A DNA stretch of 52,268 bases, taken from the NCBI GenBank assembly GCA_026015035.1, contig JAOZHB010000021.1, forward strand, positions 1 through 52,268. The letters are read 5' to 3'. Below the pieces are notes generated by a model. It saw only the letters and a program-made list of their open reading frames with translations. It had not been told where the DNA came from and did not search any database. Of this stretch, positions 32,667-40,640 are shown one piece after another. How positions within the stretch are numbered: the stretch's first letter is position 1; the number at the start of each line of letters is the position of its first letter. Made by a program: the position numbers and the translations under genes. Source of the stretch: Candidatus Bathyarchaeota archaeon (lineage in GTDB: Archaea > Thermoproteota > Bathyarchaeia > RBG-16-48-13 > GCA-020355125).

Positions 32667-33350
32667 ATGGATAGGGATGCGATGACGGCCTTAGAAAAGT
32701 TGAGGTTTGTTAGAGGAGTGATTTTTGAGGCCATCGTTTCAACGTATACTCCAGATGGAAGACCTAACGCGGCGCCGATGGGTGTAGTATCGGATGACAT
32801 GAGACACCTGGCGATCAGTCCCTTTACAACGACGCAAACCTTTACAAACCTAAAACGTGGTGGATGCGCAGTCGTTAACTTCGTTGCCGACGCCTCTACC
32901 TTCTACAAGACCGCCTTCAAAAACGAGGGAGTGAAAAGTGCTTACGGCGACGATTTTTTTAAAAGGGCTGAGGTTGTTGACGCCCCCCAGTTGAAGGAAG
33001 TCGACGCCCTTCTAGAAGTGTCTGTAGTGAAGCTACAAGAAGAGGAGAACCGCGCGCAGGTTATTTGTCGGATAGACCGCTGGGAACGGAGGACTTCGCG
33101 GTTTCAACCATATTGCAGAGGGGGCTTCGCGGCGATAGAAGCCATAATCCATGCCACACGCATCAGGATGTTCCTCGCCCAGGGCAGTGAAGGTGAAGCG
33201 AGAAGGCTGATGGAATTGGTTGAGTACTATCAACAGTTAATTGCGAGGGTCGCGCCTGACAGCGAGTATTCAAGTATCATAGAGGACGTCATTGCTAGGA
33301 TCGACGTTTGGAAAGAGAAGTCAAGTCTCAAGGAGTCATCCTTCGTCTAG
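32667..33350 (+). CDS. DUF447 family protein
   Basis: 227 residues with DUF447 character: GVIFEAIVSTYTPDGRPNAAPMGV, where the split-barrel flavin-like fold and the NAAPMGV motif are family hallmarks, then ISPFTTTQTFTNLKRGGCAVVNFVAD and the later C-terminal helical part GGFAAIEAIIHATRI. The function is not established. From memory, DUF447 genes occur in C1/H4MPT gene sets of archaea and methylotrophic bacteria, and here it opens a run of pterin genes. The TAG stop is the first base group of CTAGCTAGCGCAGCTAGC. Confidence 0.8.
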   Translation: MDRDAMTALEKLRFVRGVIFEAIVSTYTPDGRPNAAPMGVVSDDMRHLAISPFTTTQTFTNLKRGGCAVVNFVADASTFYKTAFKNEGVKSAYGDDFFKRAEVVDAPQLKEVDALLEVSVVKLQEEENRAQVICRIDRWERRTSRFQPYCRGGFAAIEAIIHATRIRMFLAQGSEGEARRLMELVEYYQQLIARVAPDSEYSSIIEDVIARIDVWKEKSSLKESSFV

Positions 33351-33372
33351 CTAGCGCAGCTAGCACGCGCTA
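33347..33372. repeat. Composite CTAGCTAGC / GCTAGCACGCGCTA repeat, last dense copy
   Basis: Supplies the DUF447 stop codon. It is the rightmost complete member of the repeat family in the window; only one degenerate CTAG cluster follows, near 43760. Confidence 0.7.
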
Positions 33373-33429
33373 CGAACCCTCTAACTTATGTGTATATTAT
33401 GCTCAATAGATAATGGAGGTCACCCGGTT

Positions 33430-34899
33430 ATGATTTTAATCGTTGTTCTCGATGGGCTGCGTCCCGAGCAAATGACAAAAGAGCACATGCCTAACCTTTG
33501 TCGCTTAACCCAGAGGGGGGTTCGTTTTCTACGCCATCATGCTACCTTTCCCACCGAAACCCGTGTCAATGTGGCAAGTCTCGTAACAGGCTGTTATCCA
33601 AGTGGCCACGGCATTGTTGGAAACCAATTCTACATCCATGAGGACGGGTTACCCTTGAAGATTGACACAGGTAACCACCACAGCATCGCCTTCCTGGATG
33701 TTGTGACCAAGGGTAACGCCCTCCAGAGGAAGAGCTTGGGCGAAATCCTAGGACAGGCAGGTAAGATGATGGTCAGCATCAACGTGGGAAGCAGCGGCTG
33801 TGCCTACCTCAATAACCACAAGGCGGAGAAGACAGGGGGCTTGATAATCAATCCCCAATTCACCATTCCTGCAGCGACGGCAGGGGAGCTGCGTACGAGT
33901 GTTGGAGCCTGGCCTCCCGCGGGAATCCCCAACTCCGCCCGAGTACACCACGCCACCACCATCCTGATGGACGACGTCGTACCCAAATACAAGCCAACGG
34001 TCACCGTCCTGTGGCTGTCCGATCCAGACAGTACGCAACACAAAACAAGAGTCTCCTCGCGCGAAGCCCTTGCGGCCATCAGTCAAGTCGATTTGGAGAT
34101 CGGTCGGATTACGAAGTACTTGAAGGCTAAAGGGTTAGCCACCTCAACGGACATCCTAATAGTCTCCGATCACGGCCAATCGACGGTAAATCGTACGGTG
34201 GATGTTGCTGCGAAGCTGATCGAGGTAGGGCTTAAGGATTCCACTGAGTCCACCGATGTCCTCTTGACGGGGAAGGGGGGTTGTGTCCTCATTTATGTTC
34301 AAGACCACAACCAAGCCAAGGTGAAGGCTATCACCGAGTTCCTCACAAAGCAGTCGTGGTGTGGACCCCTATTTACATCCTCGTCCACTAACCCTGTGCC
34401 TTATTTGTTTCCCTTGCGTCTCATTCTGAACCAGAACCCGCGTTCGCCAGACATTCTCATGTCTTTCACCTGGGAAAGCTCTCCAAACCGCTCTGGCCTT
34501 ATGGGGGTGGGCGCCTTTGCTCAAGGCAACGTCGGCGTGGGAGGTGGAAACCACGGGTCCATAAGCCCCTACGAGATCAACAGTGTCCTCGTAGCTACGG
34601 GTCCCCACTTCAAGCAGGGAACGACGACCATTATCCCGTCTGGAAACGTGGATCTCCTTCCATCCATTTTACATCTTTTAGGACTGACTCCTCCAGAAGC
34701 AGTTGATGGAAGGGTGCTCTACGAGGCCTTGGAAAATGGCCCGAATCCAGAGGAAATTTTTGTAGAAACACAGGTACACGAGGCAGTTGATAGAACCGGA
34801 AACACCGCCTTTAAACAGAGGGTGCAAATCTCGAAAGTTGACCAAACCGTCTATCTGGTTAAGGGCCGGGTTGTACGTGAGGAAGACTGTGGCGTATGA
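33430..34899 (+). CDS. Alkaline-phosphatase superfamily phosphodiesterase/phosphatase
   Basis: About 489 residues. MILIVVLDGLRPEQM holds the first metal Asp; the nucleophile Thr is in FPTETRVNVASLVTGCYPSGHGIVGN, as in nucleotide pyrophosphatase/phosphodiesterases; DPDSTQHKTR, IVSDHGQS and GNHGSISPYEIN supply further metal ligands. This is the type I phosphodiesterase group acting on phosphodiester or pyrophosphate substrates. The ATG at 33430 follows GGAGGT by about 10 bases and removes 14 unlikely residues. Its position between DUF447 and MptE suggests a pterin or nucleotide step, which is inference. Confidence 0.8.
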   Translation: MILIVVLDGLRPEQMTKEHMPNLCRLTQRGVRFLRHHATFPTETRVNVASLVTGCYPSGHGIVGNQFYIHEDGLPLKIDTGNHHSIAFLDVVTKGNALQRKSLGEILGQAGKMMVSINVGSSGCAYLNNHKAEKTGGLIINPQFTIPAATAGELRTSVGAWPPAGIPNSARVHHATTILMDDVVPKYKPTVTVLWLSDPDSTQHKTRVSSREALAAISQVDLEIGRITKYLKAKGLATSTDILIVSDHGQSTVNRTVDVAAKLIEVGLKDSTESTDVLLTGKGGCVLIYVQDHNQAKVKAITEFLTKQSWCGPLFTSSSTNPVPYLFPLRLILNQNPRSPDILMSFTWESSPNRSGLMGVGAFAQGNVGVGGGNHGSISPYEINSVLVATGPHFKQGTTTIIPSGNVDLLPSILHLLGLTPPEAVDGRVLYEALENGPNPEEIFVETQVHEAVDRTGNTAFKQRVQISKVDQTVYLVKGRVVREEDCGV

Positions 34900-35107
34900 A
34901 GCGAAAATCCTCTCCCGACTCTTTTGAAATTGCTTTTTCGACAGGCCTGTTTTATCGTAATTAAAGAGGGAGTCGAAGGGGAAAGAACCACAGGGAACCA
35001 AGGTAGCAGAAAGAGAATAAGAAAAAGGGTTATGGCAATCTTTGCAGTATATTAAGGTACATGACGCTTCATTCATCATATGAACCACAAGGTGGTAGTT
35101 GAGAACC

Positions 35108-35869
35108 GTGAATGCGAAGGATTGGCAAGCGTGGTATGACCGGATCGTCAGCACGTTTGGCTATAGTCCAGAGGAGGATCAGCGTGCAGCTGACGTGTTA
35201 AGTCGTTTACTTAGAGGAAGGGTCGTGCCCCTTGTTCGACTGCGAAAAACGATTAGCAGTCAGCCGGTCTTGATTCTAGGGGCAGGACCGTCCTTGGAAG
35301 AGGACTTGAAGGAGATGATGGAGGTAGGGGTTCTCGGCGGATTCGTCCTCGTTGCGGCGGACGGAGCTACAACGGCGGTTCTTCACGTGGTCAAGTCGGT
35401 TCCGAGGGTTGTGGTCACGGATTTAGATGGGAGAACCCACGATCTCCTTCAGGCCGATAATGCAGGAGCACTCATGGCTGTGCATGGCCACGGCGACAAC
35501 ATTCCGATGCTTGAACAAGTCGTCCCTCAACTGGTCAACCCAATCGGTACGACTCAGGTCCAGCCCCGACCCAACGTATATAACTTTGGGGGCTTCACGG
35601 ATGGAGATAGAGCCGTTTTCCTTGCCACGGAGATGGATGCACGGCTCATAGTCGTGGCTGGAATGGATTTTGGGCTCAAAATCGGGAAATATTCGAAGGA
35701 CAAGCCCCGATCGATCAGTGTTAAGCGAAAGAAACTTGCGATGGGAAAAGCTCTTCTCGAGTGGCTGGCGAGCAGAACGAGGGTTCCCCTCTACGACGTT
35801 ACAAGTAGAAGTGAGGGAATTCGAGGGTTCCAGAAGATCACTCCGAGAGAGACCCGCCCCCTCCTTTAG
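35108..35869 (+). CDS. mptE: 6-hydroxymethyl-7,8-dihydropterin pyrophosphokinase MptE (DUF115)
   Basis: 253 residues with the archaeal HPPK-replacement (DUF115) signature: ILGAGPSLEEDL, VLVAADGATTAVL, RVVVTDLDGR, AVHGHGDNIPML, GTTQVQPRPNVYNFGGFTDGDRAVFLA and VAGMDFGLKIGKYSK. MptE transfers pyrophosphate from ATP to 6-hydroxymethyl-dihydropterin ahead of H4MPT assembly. GTG at 35108 aligns with the family start; TTG at 35099 is the alternative. It is convergent with mptA, two bases apart, so the two pterin genes end together. Confidence 0.88.
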   Translation: MNAKDWQAWYDRIVSTFGYSPEEDQRAADVLSRLLRGRVVPLVRLRKTISSQPVLILGAGPSLEEDLKEMMEVGVLGGFVLVAADGATTAVLHVVKSVPRVVVTDLDGRTHDLLQADNAGALMAVHGHGDNIPMLEQVVPQLVNPIGTTQVQPRPNVYNFGGFTDGDRAVFLATEMDARLIVVAGMDFGLKIGKYSKDKPRSISVKRKKLAMGKALLEWLASRTRVPLYDVTSRSEGIRGFQKITPRETRPLL

Positions 35870-35871
35870 CC

Positions 35872-36840
35872 TTAGCCAGCTGCGTCCATTTCCTCCCGGA
35901 TCTCCCCGAGGGTCGCGGTTCTCTCCGCAATGATGTCATGTTTGTGGACGCTTTCGTTGCTGAAGAGTTGAACGAAGACTTCGACGCTGTCTGGCAGGTC
36001 ATGGTACTTCCGCGATAACGCAAGCAGTACCTCCCGGACAACGTCCTCCGTAAACATCGCCCGTACATTCCCTTGCTCTACTACAGTGGCCTCCGCAGGC
36101 CGCTTCAAAATGGCGTAGGTTTGGCCGCTCATAGACGCCTCGACGATGGACGCTAAGTCCTCGACATTAATGTAATATCCTTCAGGAACCCGCAGCAGGA
36201 CGAAGCCGGTTGACCGCTGAGTGTGGGTGGCACAGGGCACGTTGTCAAGAATCTCCGCCACAGCTTCCTCCGCATACCCTCGTTTCATAAGCCGGTCCCT
36301 GGCTAAGGTCTTCAAAAGGGTCTGAGTACAAGGACAGGCAGTAAAACCAATAACCTTCACGCCAACCGCTCGATTGACGACGACGTTACCCACGCCGTCC
36401 CTGGTGGCCGTTGCCATCCCCAGAATGTCGCAAGGTTCTCGCGTGACCACGCTTTGTCCGGGAGCACGCCGCGAAAGCATGTACTTGCTTTGGAGGCTGA
36501 CTTCCGTCCGCGACGCATAATCGTGCTTTGCGAGGAGATCCCGGGCAAGGGTTTCACAGAAATCCTCTATTAAATAGAATTCAGAGCCCGACCTCTGTTC
36601 AAGAACCTCGTAGATGGATTCCGGATCCCTGGAGAGGTGGACGCCGCGCTTACTACTTGGGAGATCAACGTAGAGTTCAACTGTAGGCAGGAGGGAGATG
36701 ACTCCGTGTTTACCCCGAACCTTAAGTTCCACGATCAGGTTTTTCACGCCCACCCGCGTCAACTTTAGGCGTATCTTGGGAGAACTTTCCTGCAGGTCAA
36801 TCATCTGGCTTAAAAGATGAGGCGGAAAACTCAAGTTCAC
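35872..36840 (-). CDS. mptA: GTP cyclohydrolase MptA (type IB/IV)
   Basis: 322 residues of the MptA/FolE2 family: GKHGVISLLPTVELYVDLP near the start, the catalytic metal Cys in GFTACPCTQTLL, NVPCATHTQRSTGF with His ligands and LFSNESVHKHDIIAERTATLG at the end. It converts GTP to 7,8-dihydroneopterin 2',3'-cyclic phosphate, the first step of methanopterin synthesis. It is divergent from the DHPS-like gene at 36932, with a 90-base shared regulatory gap. Confidence 0.92.
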   Translation of the reverse strand: MNLSFPPHLLSQMIDLQESSPKIRLKLTRVGVKNLIVELKVRGKHGVISLLPTVELYVDLPSSKRGVHLSRDPESIYEVLEQRSGSEFYLIEDFCETLARDLLAKHDYASRTEVSLQSKYMLSRRAPGQSVVTREPCDILGMATATRDGVGNVVVNRAVGVKVIGFTACPCTQTLLKTLARDRLMKRGYAEEAVAEILDNVPCATHTQRSTGFVLLRVPEGYYINVEDLASIVEASMSGQTYAILKRPAEATVVEQGNVRAMFTEDVVREVLLALSRKYHDLPDSVEVFVQLFSNESVHKHDIIAERTATLGEIREEMDAAG

Positions 36841-36876
36841 TCACCATTGAATGGGATGTCTTTCAGAAGCAACAAA

Positions 36877-36898
36877 CTAATTTAAGCTTATAGCATTT
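36877..36898. promoter_or_regulatory. A/T-rich divergent promoter region between mptA and the DHPS-like gene
   Basis: Contains TTTAAGCTTATAG, which offers TATA-like sequences for both directions in the 91-base gap. Confidence 0.3.
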
Positions 36899-36931
36899 AT
36901 CCTTCCTTTGCGTTAAGGAACAGAAGAAGTC

Positions 36932-38536
36932 GTGAAGACCCGTCGTGAGGGAAAAGAATTGAGAGTGTTAATCATTACAGGACAGCTGGCGGAGGAACAC
37001 GTTAAGAAGTGCGTTGAGGAAAGCCCAGTTGATGTAGAGGTGCTGGCTCTACCGATTTCTGTCGCAGCATTATTATCCCCCACCACGATAACACAAGAGC
37101 TTAAAAACAGGGCCCTCAAGGGCTTTCATTTGATCCTAGTTCCGGGACTCGTCAGGGGAGACGTCTCAAATGTAGGAGAGGCCGTGGGGATCCCCACCGT
37201 TAAGGGACCAAAATACAGTGCCGACCTACCTCCAGTTATGAGGTTGATAGATCACGTGAAGCTCTCAAGCACACATGCATCGGATAAAATAGTAGCGGGC
37301 TATCATCGTCAACGAGCTTCAAACGACTTGGAAGTCAGCCGAGAAGCAAGAAGGCTCTTGCTGAAACGCCCAGGAAACCTGCTTATTGGAGGCGTTGAGG
37401 TGGGAAAGGACTTTCCTTTGAGGGTCATGGCTGAGATATTGGATGTACCTCTCCTCTCTGACAACGAAATATTTGCGAAGGCCGAATATTACGTGCAGTC
37501 GGGAGCCGACATCATCGACATCGGCATGATTTCTGGAGAGTCCCATCCGAAAGACGCCTCGAGAGCGGTGAAAGTTGTGAAGGATTCCTTCAATCTGCCT
37601 GTCAGCATCGACACCTTTAATGTTGATGAGGCCAGAGCAGGCGTTGATGCTGGGGCAGATATGGTGTTAAGCGTGGATGGAGGAAACGTCGAGGAGGTGG
37701 CTGAATTCGCCTCTGACATCCCCGTCGTTGTGACGCCAACGAACCAGCGGAGGGCATATCTTCCCAGAAGGGGGTTGAAGCAGGTGGAGGTCCTCGAAGA
37801 CAACGTGAAGCAAGCCATCAACCTCGGACTGAAGAAGGTTGTGGGAGACCTCATCCTCAACCCTCTCAACACGCCGGGAATCATTGAAAGCTTGGTCGCC
37901 TACTACGAGTTCTCGAGGAGAAACCCCGACATCCCCCTCCTCTTTGGCTCAGGTAACGTGACGGAGCTCATCGACGCGGATTCGGTGGGATTGAACGCGC
38001 TTCTCGCTGGCGTGGCCTCCGAGGTGAAGGCAAGCATCGTCTTAACGACGGAGGGAAGTCCCAAGACGCGAGGGAGCGTCAGAGAGCTTGCGGTCGCCTC
38101 CAAAATGATGGTTCTCGCGAAGAAGAGGTGTTCCGTCCCAAAGGATTTAGGCATCGACCTCCTCGTCTTGAAGGATAAACGGCTGAATGAAGCCGTCTAC
38201 GACAGACGTTTCGAGAGAGACGCACGGATACTGGAAGCGGAGAGGAGGGAGGGTGAAGCAGTAGACCCGAAGGGATTCTTCAGAATCCTCATCGACCGAA
38301 GGGAGAGAAAGCTAGTCGTCATCCACCACCTCAAAGAAAGGGAGCGAACAATCATCAAAGGAGACAGAGCTGAAGACATCACTTCGACAATCATCAACAT
38401 GAAGCTGGTTTCCACCCTCACCCATGCGTCGTACCTGGGAAGGGAGTTAGAAAAAGCTGAGACCGCCCTCAGAATTGGGAAAAACTACATACAAGATGAA
38501 CCCTTATTCTCATCCCACATGGAGGAGAGGACATGA
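36932..38536 (+). CDS. Dihydropteroate-synthase-like protein of H4MPT biosynthesis
   Basis: 534 residues: an N-terminal ~160-residue Rossmann-like domain (LRVLIITGQLAEEHV), a central DHPS TIM barrel with YVQSGADIIDIGMISGES, VSIDTFNVDEARAGVDAGADMVLSVDGG and a C-terminal ~120 residues. This three-part plan is that of archaeal dihydropteroate synthase-like proteins that are thought to couple the pterin to the arabitol/RFAP moiety in methanopterin synthesis; it lacks a plain bacterial DHPS length. GTG start. The stop overlaps the CitG-like start (ATGA), so they are translationally coupled. Confidence 0.85.
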   Translation: MKTRREGKELRVLIITGQLAEEHVKKCVEESPVDVEVLALPISVAALLSPTTITQELKNRALKGFHLILVPGLVRGDVSNVGEAVGIPTVKGPKYSADLPPVMRLIDHVKLSSTHASDKIVAGYHRQRASNDLEVSREARRLLLKRPGNLLIGGVEVGKDFPLRVMAEILDVPLLSDNEIFAKAEYYVQSGADIIDIGMISGESHPKDASRAVKVVKDSFNLPVSIDTFNVDEARAGVDAGADMVLSVDGGNVEEVAEFASDIPVVVTPTNQRRAYLPRRGLKQVEVLEDNVKQAINLGLKKVVGDLILNPLNTPGIIESLVAYYEFSRRNPDIPLLFGSGNVTELIDADSVGLNALLAGVASEVKASIVLTTEGSPKTRGSVRELAVASKMMVLAKKRCSVPKDLGIDLLVLKDKRLNEAVYDRRFERDARILEAERREGEAVDPKGFFRILIDRRERKLVVIHHLKERERTIIKGDRAEDITSTIINMKLVSTLTHASYLGRELEKAETALRIGKNYIQDEPLFSSHMEERT

Positions 38537-39540
38537 ACACCAAGTACAATACAATGGCAGACGACATCATGCAGTGTGCTCAACTCGCTGCCGCCATAGA
38601 AGTGTGTGGGTGGCCCAAACCGGGAAACGTCCATCGAACCGTTGACTTCCCCGACACCCGATTCGAACACTTCATAGCTGGCGCCATAGCGTTAGGCCCT
38701 ACCATGCGAGAAGCAGCCCTCAAGGGCATGATGGTGGGCTTGGGGAAACTTAAAAATGACGAGGTCAAAGTCGGAAAACTCGTGAAGAAGGCAGTCTCAG
38801 ACGTGAATAGATGGCACAGAGGCGGTAACACCCACCTCGGTGTAAGCCTCCTCTTCACGCCACTAGCGGTTGCGGCGGGATTAACCTACTCCACCAATGG
38901 GCGAGTAGAAACAGAAGGTCTGAGGGAGAACGTGGAGAGAGTCATGACGGCAACAACGTCTGAGGACGCCGAAAACGTCTACGACGCTATCCTCGCTGCA
39001 AGCTCTGCGGCCCTAGGTCGATTAGAAGGAGATGATGTCCCCGATCTAACGGACAGAGAGGCGAAAAGAAAACTGGAGGATCGACAGTTTACGTTGTACG
39101 ATGTTATGGTGGCTTCATCCAAATGGGACAACATTTCTAGGGAGTGGGCTACGGGAATGGAAATCTGCTTTCAAACGGGGTATCCAACGATTGTAAAGAT
39201 GTATCAGGAAACAGGAGACCCAAACATCGCGGTAGTCCACACGTTTCTGACCATAGTCTCCAAACACGCAGATACCTTCATCGCGCGGAAAGTCGGGGTC
39301 ACAGAGACGCCGAACATTAAACAGGCCGTGAAGATCGGTTTGAAGAGGACGACGTGGATTGCTGAAACTGCGGATAGGGTTTTGAAGAACGGGGGGTTAA
39401 CGACGGACGAGGGAACGAAGGCGTTACACGCGTTTGATGAGAGGCTTCAAGCAGGAGGGGGGATGTTTAACCCGGGCACTTCAGCGGATTTAACCGCGGG
39501 GTCCTTAATGATTTCTCTGTTATGCGGTTGGAGGTTTTAG
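38533..39540 (+). CDS. CitG-like triphosphoribosyl-dephospho-CoA synthase family protein
   Basis: 335 residues of the CitG/MdcB family: AAAIEVCGWPKPGNVHRTVDFPDTRFEHFIAGA at the start, with the KPGNVxR/D motif typical of the family, HRGGNTHLGVSLLFTPLA, and GGMFNPGTSADLTAGSLMISLL at the end. True CitG builds the citrate-lyase prosthetic group; no citrate lyase is here. Its overlap with the DHPS-like gene makes a role in phosphoribosyl transfer to a pterin-type precursor more likely, by inference. Confidence 0.85.
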   Translation: MNTKYNTMADDIMQCAQLAAAIEVCGWPKPGNVHRTVDFPDTRFEHFIAGAIALGPTMREAALKGMMVGLGKLKNDEVKVGKLVKKAVSDVNRWHRGGNTHLGVSLLFTPLAVAAGLTYSTNGRVETEGLRENVERVMTATTSEDAENVYDAILAASSAALGRLEGDDVPDLTDREAKRKLEDRQFTLYDVMVASSKWDNISREWATGMEICFQTGYPTIVKMYQETGDPNIAVVHTFLTIVSKHADTFIARKVGVTETPNIKQAVKIGLKRTTWIAETADRVLKNGGLTTDEGTKALHAFDERLQAGGGMFNPGTSADLTAGSLMISLLCGWRF

Positions 39541-39750
39541 CCGCCTGTGTCACATCGACGCTTTTCCCGAGATCGACGGGTATACACACACGAAAAAAGA
39601 AGTTTTTCACTCTTTTTAACGAAATCACGTCGTTCATTTAAGTTATACGATGCAGTGAAACCGAAAAGATATTATATTACAAAGAGTTTCATAGATTCCC
39701 GCAAAAAAACATGTACTTTGCCAGATGAAACCAGAAGTAGATGAGGCAAA

Positions 39751-40128
39751 ATGTCAAAACCATTTTACGTTAAACTCGATATACCCAAAGAACTTTCAGA
39801 CGTGGCCTATGAAGCCCTGCAGGTGGCTAGGGATACGGGGAAAATTGGTCGGGGAACCAACGAAACCACCAAAGCGGTGGAAAGAGGAGTGGCAGTCCTC
39901 GTCTATATAGCGGAAGATGTGGAGCCACCAGAGGTCGTGGCGCATCTGCCCATACTGTGTGAGGAACGACAGATTCCCTTCATCTTTGTCCCAAGCAAAT
40001 ATCGGCTAGGTGAGTCATCAGGCTTGGATGTAGGCTCAGCTGCCGTGTGCATTGTCGACCCGGGAAACGCCACGGACTTGGTGAAAGAAATTAGCGTGAA
40101 GCTCGATACGCTGAAGAAAGGGGGATAA
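39751..40128 (+). CDS. rpl7ae: Ribosomal protein L7Ae
   Basis: 125 residues with the kink-turn-binding L7Ae fold: GKIGRGTNETTKAVERGVAVLVYIAEDVEP (RNA-binding GTNETTK) and the CEERQIPFIFVPSKYRLGESSGLDVGSAAVCI region. Besides the ribosome, L7Ae is a core part of box C/D and H/ACA RNPs and RNase P in archaea. It leads the L7Ae-S28e-L24e-Adk-aIF5B-S6e run, a conserved archaeal order. Confidence 0.95.
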   Translation: MSKPFYVKLDIPKELSDVAYEALQVARDTGKIGRGTNETTKAVERGVAVLVYIAEDVEPPEVVAHLPILCEERQIPFIFVPSKYRLGESSGLDVGSAAVCIVDPGNATDLVKEISVKLDTLKKGG

Positions 40129-40137
40129 GCCTGAAAA

Positions 40138-40347
40138 GTGAGTGCAAGGGAAGACTTGACGCCTGCTGAAGTGATTCAAGTTATAAACAAAACAGGGGTC
40201 ACCGGAGAAGTGAACTTGGTTCGAGTGCGAATACTCGACGGAAGGGATAAGGGACGGATTATCACCCGTAACGTGAAAGGCTCAGTCAGACCTGGTGACA
40301 TGCTCATGCTCAGGGAAACGGAGAGGGAAGCGAGTAGACGGCGCTAG
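40138..40347 (+). CDS. rps28e: Ribosomal protein S28e
   Basis: 69 residues ending with the conserved [19 protein letters not shown] tail; [22 protein letters not shown] opens the OB-fold. GTG start 9 bases after L7Ae stop; GGGGGAT within the L7Ae end serves as ribosome binding site. Confidence 0.95.
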   Translation: MSAREDLTPAEVIQVINKTGVTGEVNLVRVRILDGRDKGRIITRNVKGSVRPGDMLMLRETEREASRRR

Positions 40348-40379
40348 GAGATCTACCTCTCGATAGGTGAGTGACATAA

Positions 40380-40565
40380 TTGCCCAGAACCTATGAATGT
40401 TCCTTTTGTGGACACACCTTTCCTCAAGGACGAGGAATGATGTACGTCAAAAACGACGGCACTATTTACTGGTTCTGCTCCAGCAGATGTCGAAAAGCGA
40501 TGATAATCTTCAAGAAAGACCCTCGAAAACTGAAGTGGACGGAGCGATACGCAAAACCTTCATAA
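40380..40565 (+). CDS. rpl24e: Ribosomal protein L24e
   Basis: 61 residues: CSFCGHTFPQGRGMMYVKNDGTIYWFCSSRCRKAM, the L24e zinc finger with four Cys, ending PRKLKWTERY. TTG start. Placed directly after S28e. Confidence 0.95.
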   Translation: MPRTYECSFCGHTFPQGRGMMYVKNDGTIYWFCSSRCRKAMIIFKKDPRKLKWTERYAKPS

Positions 40566-40640
40566 GCCAGAATCATCCCGTAAACTTCGAAACATCAACA
40601 CTTATTGTTCTCGTTTTTCATTCATTTGTTCAACAGTAAC

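Noticed and set aside
1170-33372. CRISPR array interpretation of the dispersed repeats
   Set aside because: The repeats are short, palindromic and hundreds of bases apart with no regular spacers, and there are no cas genes.
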